Source of the DNA: Pseudomonas linyingensis
GTDB taxonomy: Bacteria > Pseudomonadota > Gammaproteobacteria > Pseudomonadales > Pseudomonadaceae
Reading direction: 5' to 3'
Assembly (NCBI RefSeq): GCF_900109175.1
Contig: NZ_FNZE01000005.1
Span: 219,421 to 283,420 of the forward strand
DNA: 64,000 bases
Positions 8,323 through 16,713 of this stretch are shown one piece after another. The notes below the pieces were generated by a model that saw nothing but the letters and a program-made list of their open reading frames with translations, was not told where the DNA came from and made no database searches. Both the position numbers and the translations under genes were made by a program. Numbering within the stretch: position 1 is the first letter of the stretch; each line of letters opens with the position of its first letter.

Positions 8323-8332
8323 GGGAAGTGCC

Positions 8333-9088
8333 TCAGCGCATGAATAGGCCGCCGTTGATATCCAGGGTCGTGCCGGTGGTGAAGTAGGCTTCCGGGCGCG
8401 CCAGTTGCACGACCATGTCGCCGATGAAATCGGCATCGCCCAGCCGGCCGACCGGAATGGCACCGAGCAGGCCCGGCAGGCGCTCCTCGGGAACCAGCGC
8501 CTTGACCATCGGCGAGTCGATCGGCCCGGGAGCGATCGCGTTCACCGTCACGCCCTGGCCGGCCAGCTCCTTGGCGAACACCTTGGTCAGGGTGACGATG
8601 GCGCCCTTGGAGGCGGCATAGTGGGCGCCGGTCGAGGTGCCGCCGTTCTGCCCCGCGAGCGAGGCCATGTTGACGATGCGGCCGTAGCCCCGGTCGGCCA
8701 TGTGCCGCCCGATCACCTGGCAACCAGAGAAGGTGCCACCCAGATTGATGTTCACCACCTCGGCGAACTCCTCCGGCGAGATCTCCATCAGCGGTGTCGC
8801 CCGGGTGACCGCGGCGTTGTTCACCAGCACCTGCAGATCGCCCCAGCGCTCCAGCACGGCAGCCAGGGCAGCCTCGAAGTCGGCCTTGCGGCCCACGTCC
8901 AGCGCCAGCGACATGACCCGCTCGCCGCTGGCGTCCATGGCCCGGGCGGCCGTCTCCGCCGCCGGCAGCGAGCGATCGGTCAGCACGACCCGATAGCCGG
9001 CCGCCAGCAGACGGGCGGCGATACGGTTACCCAGGCCCTGGGCGGCTCCCGTGACCAGCGCTACATGGGATTGTGTCGGGTTGCTCAT
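8333..9088 (-). CDS. iacE: Short-chain dehydrogenase/reductase
   Basis: A 251-residue classical SDR. The nucleotide-binding motif is TGAAQGLGNRIA, NNAA follows near residue 90, and the catalytic Tyr-Lys pair sits in HYAASKGAI with an upstream Ser in VNMASLAGQ. It is the expected IacE of the IAA-to-catechol pathway, where it oxidises or reduces a hydroxylated indole intermediate; its exact step is not fixed by sequence. It lies in the tight minus-strand array, 10 bp after iacD. Confidence 0.88.
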   Translation of the reverse strand: MSNPTQSHVALVTGAAQGLGNRIAARLLAAGYRVVLTDRSLPAAETAARAMDASGERVMSLALDVGRKADFEAALAAVLERWGDLQVLVNNAAVTRATPLMEISPEEFAEVVNINLGGTFSGCQVIGRHMADRGYGRIVNMASLAGQNGGTSTGAHYAASKGAIVTLTKVFAKELAGQGVTVNAIAPGPIDSPMVKALVPEERLPGLLGAIPVGRLGDADFIGDMVVQLARPEAYFTTGTTLDINGGLFMR

Positions 9089-9098
9089 TCGCTACTCC

Positions 9099-9581
9099 TC
9101 AGAAGATGAAGCTGACGGTGCGCAGGAAGCCGTCGGCATGCAGCAGCTTCACCACCTTCTGCTCCATCCGGAAGCCGTCGCCGACGCGCCGGAGGATGTA
9201 CTCGACGTTGGCCGGGTAGCTCACCAGCTTGCCGTGGCGCAGCTCGTTGAGGGTCATGGCGCAGCGGGCGATGACCACCTCGTCTCCGGCCTCGAGGATG
9301 CGCACCCGCGACATCATGCGCACCGTGTCGCCTACCGACAGGGCCGACACCGACTCGCCGTTCTCCAGGCGGGCCACCCGCATGCGGCGCATGTCGGCAT
9401 CGTCCAACGCCAGGTTCAGGGTGTTCAGGTAGTCGGTTGCCTTCAGGTCGGCCGGGACGATATAGAGCCCCTCCTCGGTCCACAGGGACAGCCACTCCTG
9501 ATAGCCCTTGTGATCGAGCAGATCCGCTTCGTAGCCGATGAATTCAGTGACCTGCGCGAGCAGTTGAGTGTTGGATCGCAT
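9099..9581 (-). CDS. iacD: Aromatic-ring-hydroxylating dioxygenase small subunit
   Basis: A 160-residue beta subunit of a Rieske ring-hydroxylating oxygenase, with a cystatin-like (NTF2-type) fold. Recognisable segments are YEADLLDHKGYQEWLSLWTEEGLYIVPAD and RTVSFIF at the C-terminus, characteristic of beta subunits. It has a structural role in the alpha3beta3 complex with IacC. Its start lies 3 bp after the iacC stop, indicating co-translation. Confidence 0.9.
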   Translation of the reverse strand: MRSNTQLLAQVTEFIGYEADLLDHKGYQEWLSLWTEEGLYIVPADLKATDYLNTLNLALDDADMRRMRVARLENGESVSALSVGDTVRMMSRVRILEAGDEVVIARCAMTLNELRHGKLVSYPANVEYILRRVGDGFRMEQKVVKLLHADGFLRTVSFIF

Positions 9582-9584
9582 CGC

Positions 9585-10874
9585 TTACTTCTCCTGACCT
9601 GCGGCCATCAGCTTCTTGTACTGGCGGTAGGCACCGCGCATCCCGGTTTCCGAACAGACCGCGCCGGCGACGTTGCCGTCGGCCGAGTCGTGCAGGTTGT
9701 TCATCCCGCGGTTGACCAGGATCCAGCCGTCAGTGCCGGCCATGGAACCTTTCTGCACCCGCTCCCAGGCTTCGCCATCGTCCGGGGTACCGAAGCCCAT
9801 CGGGCCCTGGAAGTGCTCGTGCAGACGCATGCGCTTGCGATTGAACGGTGCCGGCGCACCCTCACCGCCCAGCGCCACGTGCTGGATCTCGGTTTCGCCG
9901 ACACTGACCGGACGCAGCACACGGAAGAACGCCATGGAGCAGGACACGTTGGGGAACAGGTTGAGGTTGAAGCCGGTGCCGTGGGCGGCACGCACCAGTT
10001 TGCGCACCTCGTCCTCGGGGCGGCCTTCATCGCGCAGTTCCTGGGCCAGCGCCTCGAAGCGCGGCGGGATCGGCTGGTCCAGATCCGCTTCCAGATCCAC
10101 CAGCTGAGGGATCATCACCATCGCGCTGTGGCCGTTGCCCAGGTCCTCGACGAAGCCTTCGCCGTCGAGGAAGTCGAAGATGTCGGCGGTCGCCTCGTCC
10201 AGGGAGGTCACGAAGGACTTGTGCACGATCGGGAAGTGGTAGGCGTCGGTGGTGTTTTCCAGCTGGATCTTCCAGTTGCCCGGGAAGTTGAAGCGGTGCT
10301 CGCCCAGCACCTTCACCGGGTAGCCGCCGCCCTGCTTCATGAACAGGTCGATCCACTTCCGGGCCGCGCCGAGGAAGTCTTCCAGCGGCTCGATGTCGTT
10401 CTTGAAGGTGGCGAACACCATGCCCTGATAGGTTTCGACGCGCAGGCTCTCCAGCGGCATTTCGCTGGTGTCGAACACGCCCGCGTATTCCTCCGGCTTC
10501 GGCAGCGCGCGCAGGCTGCCGTCCAGGCCGTAGCCCCAGCCGTGGTATGGGCAGGTGAAGGCCTTGGTCTTGCCCTTGCGCGCTTCGCAGACGGTGGCGC
10601 CACGGTGGCGGCAACGGTTCTGCAGCACGTGCAGGTTCATCTTGCGGTCGCGGCTCAGGATCACCGGCTGGCGGCCGATGTACGCGGTCTTGAAGCTGCC
10701 GGCTTCCGGCACCTCGCTCTCATGACCGACGAATACCCAGGTGTTGTTGAACACCAGGTCCAGCTCTTCTTCGAAAATCGCCGGATCGGAGTAGAGGGAC
10801 TTGTGTACGCGACCCTCTTCCACCAGTTCAGCCGCCTTCAGGCTGATGTTCTGCAGTTCGATCAGTGCACTCAT
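9585..10874 (-). CDS. iacC: Rieske aromatic dioxygenase large subunit
   Basis: The 429-residue catalytic alpha subunit. The Rieske [2Fe-2S] centre is C88-x-H90 ... C108-x2-H111 (NRCRHRGATVC ... FTCPYHGWGYG). The mononuclear iron ligands lie in NTTDAYHFPIVHKSF. In IAA catabolism IacC, with IacD and IacF, oxygenates an oxindole-type intermediate on the way to catechol. I start it at the ATG at 10874 (MSALIELQ), because the longer reading begins inside iacI. The leader carries GAGAACAAGAACATG, with an AACAAGAA motif. Confidence 0.93.
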   Translation of the reverse strand: MSALIELQNISLKAAELVEEGRVHKSLYSDPAIFEEELDLVFNNTWVFVGHESEVPEAGSFKTAYIGRQPVILSRDRKMNLHVLQNRCRHRGATVCEARKGKTKAFTCPYHGWGYGLDGSLRALPKPEEYAGVFDTSEMPLESLRVETYQGMVFATFKNDIEPLEDFLGAARKWIDLFMKQGGGYPVKVLGEHRFNFPGNWKIQLENTTDAYHFPIVHKSFVTSLDEATADIFDFLDGEGFVEDLGNGHSAMVMIPQLVDLEADLDQPIPPRFEALAQELRDEGRPEDEVRKLVRAAHGTGFNLNLFPNVSCSMAFFRVLRPVSVGETEIQHVALGGEGAPAPFNRKRMRLHEHFQGPMGFGTPDDGEAWERVQKGSMAGTDGWILVNRGMNNLHDSADGNVAGAVCSETGMRGAYRQYKKLMAAGQEK

Positions 10875-10875
10875 G

Positions 10876-10883
10876 TTCTTGTT
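10876..10883 (-). promoter_or_regulatory. CA motif at iacC start
   Basis: The minus strand reads AACAAGAA one base upstream of the iacC ATG. It matches AAnAAnAA. Confidence 0.4.
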
Positions 10884-10918
10884 CTCTTCGTTGGCCAGCG
10901 GACGCGTCCGCCGGATCG

Positions 10919-11437
10919 TCATTCTTCGGGGACCGGCAGCGGCTGCGGGTTGTCCCAGGGGCTCTGCACCGGGCGGTTGAAGCGGCTGGTGGTGCAGAAG
11001 TGGGCGATCTTCCAGCGCCCCTCCTCCTTGCGGAAACGCACGTTCAGCAACGCGCTGCCGAGCTGGGAGCGGCCGTCGGCGAAGGTCGCGGTCTGCAGCA
11101 GCACCCAGGTGCCTTCGGCTTCGCTCGCGCTGCGCACCTCCACCTTCTCCGAGGTCAGGAAGTGCACGTTGAGGACGAAGTGCGCCGGCGGCAGGGTGTA
11201 CTTGTCGAACATGGCGCGGATCGCGGCGCGGCCCTCGCGGCGGCCGAAGCTGGCCGCATAGCGCTTGCCCTTGCCCTCCCAGACGGCGTCCTCGGTGAAC
11301 AGCGCCAGCAGCGGGTCGAGATCGAAGCCCTCGTCGAGGTAGTCGCACAGCTGCATGTACTCGTGCAGGCAGGCGCTGACCACGCGGGCCGCCTCCAGGG
11401 CGCCGACCCGCTGCCGCAGTTGCTCCAGCTCGCTCAT
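10919..11437 (-). CDS. iacI: SnoaL/NTF2-like protein of the IAA cluster
   Basis: A 172-residue small alpha+beta protein with features of the SnoaL-like / dioxygenase-beta-like fold (YMQLCDYLDEGFDLDPLLALFTEDAVWEG, GREGRAAIRAMFDKYTLPPAHFVLN). Its place between iacB and iacC matches iacI of known iac clusters. A role in handling an unstable indole intermediate is plausible; the sequence shows no clear catalytic motif that I can assign. It ends 44 bp before iacC. Confidence 0.82.
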   Translation of the reverse strand: MSELEQLRQRVGALEAARVVSACLHEYMQLCDYLDEGFDLDPLLALFTEDAVWEGKGKRYAASFGRREGRAAIRAMFDKYTLPPAHFVLNVHFLTSEKVEVRSASEAEGTWVLLQTATFADGRSQLGSALLNVRFRKEEGRWKIAHFCTTSRFNRPVQSPWDNPQPLPVPEE

Positions 11438-11447
11438 CGCTCCGCCC

Positions 11448-11810
11448 TCAGGCCCGCTGCACGATCAGTTCGCGACCGATGCGCGCCTCGACCTTGGCGT
11501 AGCGCCACAGCTTGTAGGGCCCCTGCCCCACGGCAGTGCTGCGGAACAGGTTGCAGCAGGCCGCCACGGTGTCGTAATCCGCCACGTCGGCCAGCAGGTA
11601 GGTGGTCCAGGGATAGCCTCTGGACGGACCGACCATGCTCTGGTCATCGTCCATGTTGCCGATCACCTCGACACCGGGCATGTCGTGGATGCCGTTCCAC
11701 ATCTCGCCGAAGGCCGCCCACACGGCGAGCTGCTCGTCGCGCGGGGCATCCATGAAGTTCTGGTTGATGCCCATGCAGAACAGGACGCGCAGGGGTTTCT
11801 TGTCACTCAT
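11448..11810 (-). CDS. iacB: Small conserved IAA-cluster protein
   Basis: A 120-residue soluble protein, MSDKKPLRVLFCMGINQNFM at the start and IGRELIVQRA at the end. It matches the position (between iacA and iacI) and size of IacB, a protein essentially confined to iac clusters. Biochemical function is not evident from motifs. I chose the ATG at 11810, which has AAGGAGAAACGCG as ribosome site; the longer reading is unrelated sequence. It starts 25 bp after iacA and ends 10 bp before iacI. Confidence 0.82.
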   Translation of the reverse strand: MSDKKPLRVLFCMGINQNFMDAPRDEQLAVWAAFGEMWNGIHDMPGVEVIGNMDDDQSMVGPSRGYPWTTYLLADVADYDTVAACCNLFRSTAVGQGPYKLWRYAKVEARIGRELIVQRA

Positions 11811-11824
11811 CGCGTTTCTCCTTT

Positions 11825-11832
11825 TTATTGTT
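11825..11832 (-). promoter_or_regulatory. CA motif at iacB start
   Basis: The minus strand reads AACAATAA just ahead of the iacB ribosome site, matching AAnAAnAA. Confidence 0.4.
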
Positions 11833-11835
11833 CGG

Positions 11836-12984
11836 TTACAGGTAGCCCGGCAGCGGGTCGTGGCCGAAGAACATGGCACCGGCGTTTTTCAGGGTGATCG
11901 CACCCATGAAGGCGTGCTGGGTGCACATCATCGAGTCGCGGACGATGCGCGACAGCGGGTGGTCGTTGTAGGTCCCGGTCATGCCGGTGACCTGGTAGGT
12001 GGAACGGATCGCCTCGGCACACTCGTGCGCCAGGTTGGTCGTGGCCAGGCGGATCAGGTTGACCTGTTCGCGAGTGGGCTCGCCGCCGGCCAGGATGCTG
12101 TTCCATGCCTCCTCGGTCGCACCGTAGAAGAAGGCGCGTGAGGCGCGCACCTTGGCCTCCGCCTTGGCGATCTCGATCTGCACGTATTCGCGATCGCCCA
12201 GGTTCGGCGCCCCGGTCACCGACTGGCGCCCCGCCGCCATCGCCTGCACCACGTCCAGCGCTTCACGGGCCAGGCCGGCAGTGGTCACCGACAGCACCTG
12301 GGCGGCGAAGGCTAGCGTCGGGTAGCGGAAGAAGGGCGCATCGACATTGGGCTTGCCGCCGCGCACGAAGGTCCACTCTTCCGGTACGAATACCTCCTCC
12401 ACGACCAGGTCATGACTGCCAGTACCGACCATGCCGATCACGTCCCAGTTGGGCTCGACCTTCACCTTGTCAGCAGGCATTACCGCCATACGCGGCAGCG
12501 GCTCGCCGCTATCCGGCTGGATGCCTACGCCGATCAGCGAGGCGCCCATGCAGCCGCTGCCAAACTTCCAGCGGCCGCTGACGATGTAGCCGCCATCAAC
12601 CTTCTTCGCCGGCTGGGTCGGAAAGATCCCTCCGGCGAACACCACATCCGGCGTCCCGGCCCAGACCTTGTCGATGGTCTGCGGCGGCAGTGCCGCCAGG
12701 TAGGCCGGGTTCATGCCGAAGCTGGCGACCCAGCCGGCCGAACCGTCGGCCGCGGCCATCGCCTCGACCATCTGCAGGAACTCGAGCGGCGAGCGTTCGT
12801 CGCCCCCCATCGCCCTGGGGACCATCGCGCGGTAGACCCCCACCCGCTTGAAGGAGTCGATGATGTCCGCCGAGATGAACTGCTGACCCTCGAACTCCTG
12901 ACGGCGCTTGCGTACCTCGGCAAGCAGGGCATCGAACACGGTCTCCCCGCCCCAGAGGGATTTGTCGATCTGATAACCAGGCAT
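11836..12984 (-). CDS. iacA: Flavin-dependent indole-3-acetate monooxygenase (acyl-CoA dehydrogenase fold)
   Basis: A 382-residue group D flavin monooxygenase with an acyl-CoA-dehydrogenase-like fold, the family of HpaH-C2 and HsaA. Core segments include GVYRAMVPRAMGGDERSPLEF, ADGSAGWVASFGMNPAYLA, GGYIVSGRWKFGSGCMGASL and VTGMTGTYNDHPLSRIVRD. It is expected to catalyse the first hydroxylation of IAA using reduced flavin from IacG. The ATG at 12984 follows GGGAGG. The leader carries AACAATAAAGACAACAAC. It is the second gene of the array, 12 bp after iacH. Confidence 0.9.
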   Translation of the reverse strand: MPGYQIDKSLWGGETVFDALLAEVRKRRQEFEGQQFISADIIDSFKRVGVYRAMVPRAMGGDERSPLEFLQMVEAMAAADGSAGWVASFGMNPAYLAALPPQTIDKVWAGTPDVVFAGGIFPTQPAKKVDGGYIVSGRWKFGSGCMGASLIGVGIQPDSGEPLPRMAVMPADKVKVEPNWDVIGMVGTGSHDLVVEEVFVPEEWTFVRGGKPNVDAPFFRYPTLAFAAQVLSVTTAGLAREALDVVQAMAAGRQSVTGAPNLGDREYVQIEIAKAEAKVRASRAFFYGATEEAWNSILAGGEPTREQVNLIRLATTNLAHECAEAIRSTYQVTGMTGTYNDHPLSRIVRDSMMCTQHAFMGAITLKNAGAMFFGHDPLPGYL

Positions 12985-12996
12985 TGGCCCGCCTCC

Positions 12997-14136
12997 CTAG
13001 TTGTTGTCTTTATTGTTACGGGCGGCATCAGCCGCTCTGAGCAACTGCTGCGCCGCCGCAAAGACCACCTCATCGGCATGCTTGCGACCCACCAGTTGAA
13101 TTCCGACCGGACGGCCGTCGACCTCGAAGGGGATGACCAGCGCCGGATGACCGGACAGGTTGAAAGGCCGCGCCAGCGCGGTCATCTGAAGATCCGTCTG
13201 CCCGGCCAGTGCGTCCTGCAGAGCCATCGGGCTGTTCGGCAGTGCCGGCATGACCAGCACCTCGCAGCTCTCCAGCAGCCGATCCACTTCGGCGCTGAAA
13301 GCCGAACGCACCTGCTCCGCCGCACGCACCTCTTCGGCAGAGGTTTCGCCGGCCTTGCTCAGGCGCGCCGCCACATCGGCCCCGAGCTTGCCGCTGGCGA
13401 GCAATTCGGCGCCCGACTGCGCGGTTTCTGCGTTGATCACCGCCAATCCGGCAGCGAAGGCCTCATCCAGCAGCGGCAGCTCGATCCGGGTGTGCGGTAA
13501 GGCCAGCGACTCTAGGTAGCGATTCAGCGCCGCGGCCACGGCCGGCTGGGCGCAGGTATTGATGACCAGCGCGAAACGCGCGAGGGCAGTCTCAGTGACG
13601 GGTTTGAACGAGGGATCGATCGCCTGCTCGGCAAGCTGCAGAGTCGCAAGATCGGCGGCGAAAGGGCCGACGCAGTCCAGCGACGAGCTCCCTGGCCAGA
13701 CACCGGCGCGACTGACACGGCCGAAGGTCGGCTTGAAGCCGAATACGCCGCAGCAGGCAGCCGGCACGCGAACCGAGCCACCGGTGTCCGTGCCCAGCGC
13801 GTAATCGGCCAGTCCGGAGGCCACGGCAGCGGCAGAACCGCTGGAGGAGCCACCCGGGATCAGCTCCGGATAGCGTGCATTGATGGGGGTGCCTGCATGG
13901 TGGTTGATGCCTGTGACCCCGAAGGCCAGCTCATGCATCACGGCCTTGCCGACGATCCGGTGGCCGGCTGCCAGCAGATGCTCGACCACTTCAGCGTGCT
14001 GCTCCGCGGGACGGGCATCGTCACACGCCCGGCTACCCAGACGGGTCGGCATGCCGGCGATATCGATGGAGTCCTTGATGACGACCTTCAGCCCTGCGGG
14101 GGCGCCCAGCTCACACCGGGAGATCAGCATTGTCAT
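12997..14136 (-). CDS. iacH: Amidase-signature hydrolase of the IAA cluster
   Basis: A 379-residue amidase-signature enzyme. The Ser-cisSer-Lys triad is visible: K21 in VVIKDSIDIAG, and the glycine/serine-rich GGSSSGSAAAVASGLADYALGTD... with TGGSVRVPAACCGVFGFKPT downstream. It is the first gene of the iac array. Its role in IAA catabolism is less certain than the others; hydrolysis of indole-3-acetamide or an amide intermediate is plausible. I chose the ATG at 14136 (MTMLISRC), with AAGAGA upstream, over a longer reading starting in non-homologous sequence. Confidence 0.88.
   Translation of the reverse strand: MTMLISRCELGAPAGLKVVIKDSIDIAGMPTRLGSRACDDARPAEQHAEVVEHLLAAGHRIVGKAVMHELAFGVTGINHHAGTPINARYPELIPGGSSSGSAAAVASGLADYALGTDTGGSVRVPAACCGVFGFKPTFGRVSRAGVWPGSSSLDCVGPFAADLATLQLAEQAIDPSFKPVTETALARFALVINTCAQPAVAAALNRYLESLALPHTRIELPLLDEAFAAGLAVINAETAQSGAELLASGKLGADVAARLSKAGETSAEEVRAAEQVRSAFSAEVDRLLESCEVLVMPALPNSPMALQDALAGQTDLQMTALARPFNLSGHPALVIPFEVDGRPVGIQLVGRKHADEVVFAAAQQLLRAADAARNNKDNN
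13001..13017 (-). promoter_or_regulatory. CA motifs upstream of iacA
   Basis: The minus strand reads AACAATAAAGACAACAA, holding one full AAnAAnAA match and a near match, 16 nt or more upstream of the iacA start and overlapping the 3' end of iacH. Confidence 0.4.
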
Positions 14137-14640
14137 AGTAAGTCTCTTGCAAGAATTGTTTTTGTTGGCGGCAGCTCCGATCGAATGGAGACTACCCAAG
14201 AGTTGATGAAAAAATTACACCAATCACTTGAATCGTCAACTAATTTTTTTCGAAATCCAAACCGTGCCACACCGAGTCAAGCCGCAGCTTTCGAGAATGC
14301 ATGCAAGGCTATAAATCCGGTAAAAACCCAAAAAAATCCGAGAAAAACCTTAAATTATCGACAACCCTGGACATTACCCGTCCTTGCCGAGAGCGACAAA
14401 ACCACATAGGAAGCGCCCAAGGGGAGGCAAAACCGCTTCCGGCATGGGTAAGAAAATCGAAGATTTCACGCGTCAGGAGAGTGTCGATTCGGGCTGAACG
14501 GGGGAGCAACGACGGTTGCGCAACGCCACCGCAACCGCGCCTAGGTTGTGCACCGCCTAGCCAAACGGCCCATCGGAAGCCAAGCCGACGACAGGCAAGC
14601 AGACCTGCTGACGGCACAAGCCGATGCCAATGGGTTTGTC
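14137..14640 (-). promoter_or_regulatory. Upstream region of the iac operon
   Basis: A gene-free stretch of about 500 bp and the most AT-rich part of the neighbourhood. On the minus strand it carries AACAAAAACAA at 14156-14166 (Crc/Hfq-type). Between roughly 14201 and 14241 lies a spaced inverted repeat with arms AGTTGATG and CGTCAACT (7 of 8 matching), a candidate IacR operator. The operon promoter must lie here. The plus-strand readings across it are not gene-like. Confidence 0.5.
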
Positions 14641-15509
14641 GCACCCGCGGCACCCAGCTGCTGCCGATCCACGACGACAGCAAGCCGGCCGACGACTTCG
14701 GCCGCCTGGCGGTGGCCGGCAAGGCCAAGCTGTCCAACACCGAGCTGAAGGTCGGCGAGATGATCCCGGTTCTGCCGATCCTGCGCTCCGACGACGGCCG
14801 CTCGCTGCCGCAGACCTTCCAGGGCGGCATGCTGACCTCGAAGGAGATCGCCGGGCTGACCCTGCACGGCGGCGAGTAGCGCTTCAACCAGGAGCGCATC
14901 CTGGTCGGCGCCTGGTACGCCGAGCTGCAGGATGTCTACAACCAGCAGTAATTCAACCTGGTGCACAGCCAGCCGGTCGGCGACTGGACCCTAGGCGCCA
15001 ACCTCGTCTACTTCATCGGCGGCGAGGACGGCAGCGAGAAGGCCGGCGAGCTGGACAACAAGACCGCCTCCGGCCTGTTCTCCGCCAAGTACGGCGCCCA
15101 CACCTTCTACGTCGGCCCGCAGAAGGTCAGCGGCGACAACGCCTGGATGCGCGTCAACAGCACCAGCGGCGGCACCCTGGCCAACGACAGCTTCAACGCC
15201 AGCTTCGACAACCCCGACGAGCGCTCCGCGCAGGTGCGCTACGACTACGACTTCGCCGCCCTCGGCGTTCCCTGGTCTGGTCAGCATGGTGCGCTACATC
15301 AAGGGCGACGACATCGACGTCAACGCCAGCATCGACGACGGCGAGGAGTGGATCCGCGACATCGAGCTGGCCTACACCGTGCAGGACGGCCCGCTGAAGG
15401 CCCTCAACGTCAAGTGGCGCACCTCGAGCATCCGCAAGAACTGGGTGAGCAACGGCACCGACTTCGACGACACGGCCTGATCGTCAACTATCCGCTGAAC
15501 ATCTTCTGA
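14641..15509 (+). pseudogene. Decayed duplicate OprD-family porin
   Basis: Nearly collinear with residues about 98-417 of the porin at 685-1938 but broken in several ways. The first about 97 codons, including the signal peptide, are missing. About 40 codons are deleted between LTLHGG and GGEYRFNQER, with a TAG in place of the Tyr codon at 14877. A TAA interrupts YNQQ*FNLVH near 14949. A frameshift occurs near 15270 (FAALGVP to WSGQHG), and a further small change near 15470 ends the reading early (FDDTA). The last codons, IVNYPLNIF, remain in another frame up to 15509. It cannot encode a functional channel. Confidence 0.92.
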
Positions 15510-15573
15510 TCGCGTGCAACACCGGCCGCAGTGGCAGCGGTGGCCGTCTCCTTGGGATCTTGTCCCTCTTGCG

Positions 15574-15598
15574 CCCGTCCATGAGACGGGTTTTTTTT
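15574..15598 (+). terminator. Terminator retained after the porin pseudogene
   Basis: Stem CCCGTC / GACGGG with loop CATGA followed by eight T residues. It is the duplicate of the terminator at 2003-2028. Confidence 0.8.
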
Positions 15599-15712
15599 CG
15601 TCCGGGGTTGCTTGGCGGGAAGCCAAGGCATCCCCTGCGGCAAACCTGTCCGGCAAAGGTCGTGGCCAGTCCCCCGAAGCTGCGTGGCAACCCGCACGAC
15701 TCGCGCAGCAGG

Positions 15713-16219
15713 TCAGGCCTTACCCTGTCTGCCGGGATAATGGAGCGTCCCGGCGACGATGTGTGGGCTACTTCCAGGGTGGCGCCACCAGGCCTCGACC
15801 TCCGGCAGCAGCGCCAGGAAGGCCCGGACTGCCTCACCAGGCGTCACCGCCGCCCTGTCCCACAGCCGTGAGAGCCGCGACCGGTTCTGGCCGAATGCCC
15901 TGACCGGGAACGGCCACAGGGTGCGGCTTGGCGACAGCGTGCCGAGGACCAGCGTGCCACCGCGCGCCTCCAGCTCCGCCAACCCCTGCGGCGGCTCGAT
16001 GAACAGCTGCACACTGAACGCGGCGCTGCGCCTGCGGTTGAACAGGATCGCGATGATCTCCCGCCCGGCCAACCCCTCGCGCTGGAACTCATAGCGGACG
16101 GTATGACGATCGAAGGGGATGCCGGGCGCGCGGTAACCGGAGGCCACCAGCACGGGGGTCAGCACTGCGGTCAGCTCGGCGCAGAGTTGCCGGAAGGGGC
16201 TGAGCATGGCTTGAGTCAT
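15713..16219 (-). CDS. Hypothetical protein, 168 aa
   Basis: Reads MTQAMLSPFRQLCAELTAVL and so on, with IPFDRHTVRYEFQREGLAGREIIAILFNRRRSAAFSVQLFIEPP and a Trp-rich C-terminal part (LPEVEAWWRHP). No signal peptide or membrane segment. The pattern of a short alpha/beta protein with a central FSVQLFIEPP strand resembles DUF4304-type proteins, but I do not claim the family. It lies between the porin pseudogene and the cupin gene, and is absent from the left-hand copy of that segment. Its low-repeat, well-formed reading and codon usage support a real gene. Confidence 0.6.
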   Translation of the reverse strand: MTQAMLSPFRQLCAELTAVLTPVLVASGYRAPGIPFDRHTVRYEFQREGLAGREIIAILFNRRRSAAFSVQLFIEPPQGLAELEARGGTLVLGTLSPSRTLWPFPVRAFGQNRSRLSRLWDRAAVTPGEAVRAFLALLPEVEAWWRHPGSSPHIVAGTLHYPGRQGKA

Positions 16220-16237
16220 GGCTCCTGATGGTTGACC

Positions 16238-16681
16238 TCACGAGTCGAACGCAGGCGCAGGGTCAATCACCTGGCTGGCCGGCTTTTCTGTTGGCACATA
16301 GGGCTCGACCCTGTCCTGCTCGGCCGGATCGTTGCGCGCCACCACCGCGCGGGCCGGCTCGCTAGCACTGAGATTGATCGCCTCGTGTGGCACGCCGGGT
16401 GGAACGAACAGGAACTCCCCCGCTTCGCTGACGATCTCGTTCTCCAGCGCCATGCCCCAGCGGGTGAGGACGCGGCCCTCGAGCACGTAGATGCCCGTCT
16501 CGTAACCGACGTGGATGTGCGGCTCGGCCCGCCCGCCAGGCGGGATGACCACCAAGTGCATGGACAGCCCCTGCGCCCCGACCGTCTGCCCCGAGATGCC
16601 GACGAAATAGGGAAGATGCTGGCGGGTCATGACCTCGCTCTCGGGGCGTATGCCCTGCACCTTGCGCTCGTCTGCGGCCAT
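16238..16681 (-). CDS. Cupin-domain protein
   Basis: A 147-residue single-domain cupin. Motif 1 is PHIHVGYETGIYVLEGRV and motif 2 is LFVPPGVPHEAINLS, giving a potential metal site. Cupins of this size bind metals and small ligands as enzymes or sensors; function is not indicated here. I prefer the ATG at 16681 (MAADERKV) because AAGGA lies about 8 nt upstream; the longer reading begins with GTG at 16696. A truncated copy is present at 2036-2214. Confidence 0.8.
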   Translation of the reverse strand: MAADERKVQGIRPESEVMTRQHLPYFVGISGQTVGAQGLSMHLVVIPPGGRAEPHIHVGYETGIYVLEGRVLTRWGMALENEIVSEAGEFLFVPPGVPHEAINLSASEPARAVVARNDPAEQDRVEPYVPTEKPASQVIDPAPAFDS

Positions 16682-16713
16682 GGCTGTTTCCTTCACGAAA
16701 GACGGATCTCGAC

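Noticed and set aside
14301..14879. A 192-codon plus-strand frame taken as a new gene
   Set aside because: Its first half is promoter-region sequence, and the second half is the body of the decayed porin; it ends in a stop created by the internal deletion.
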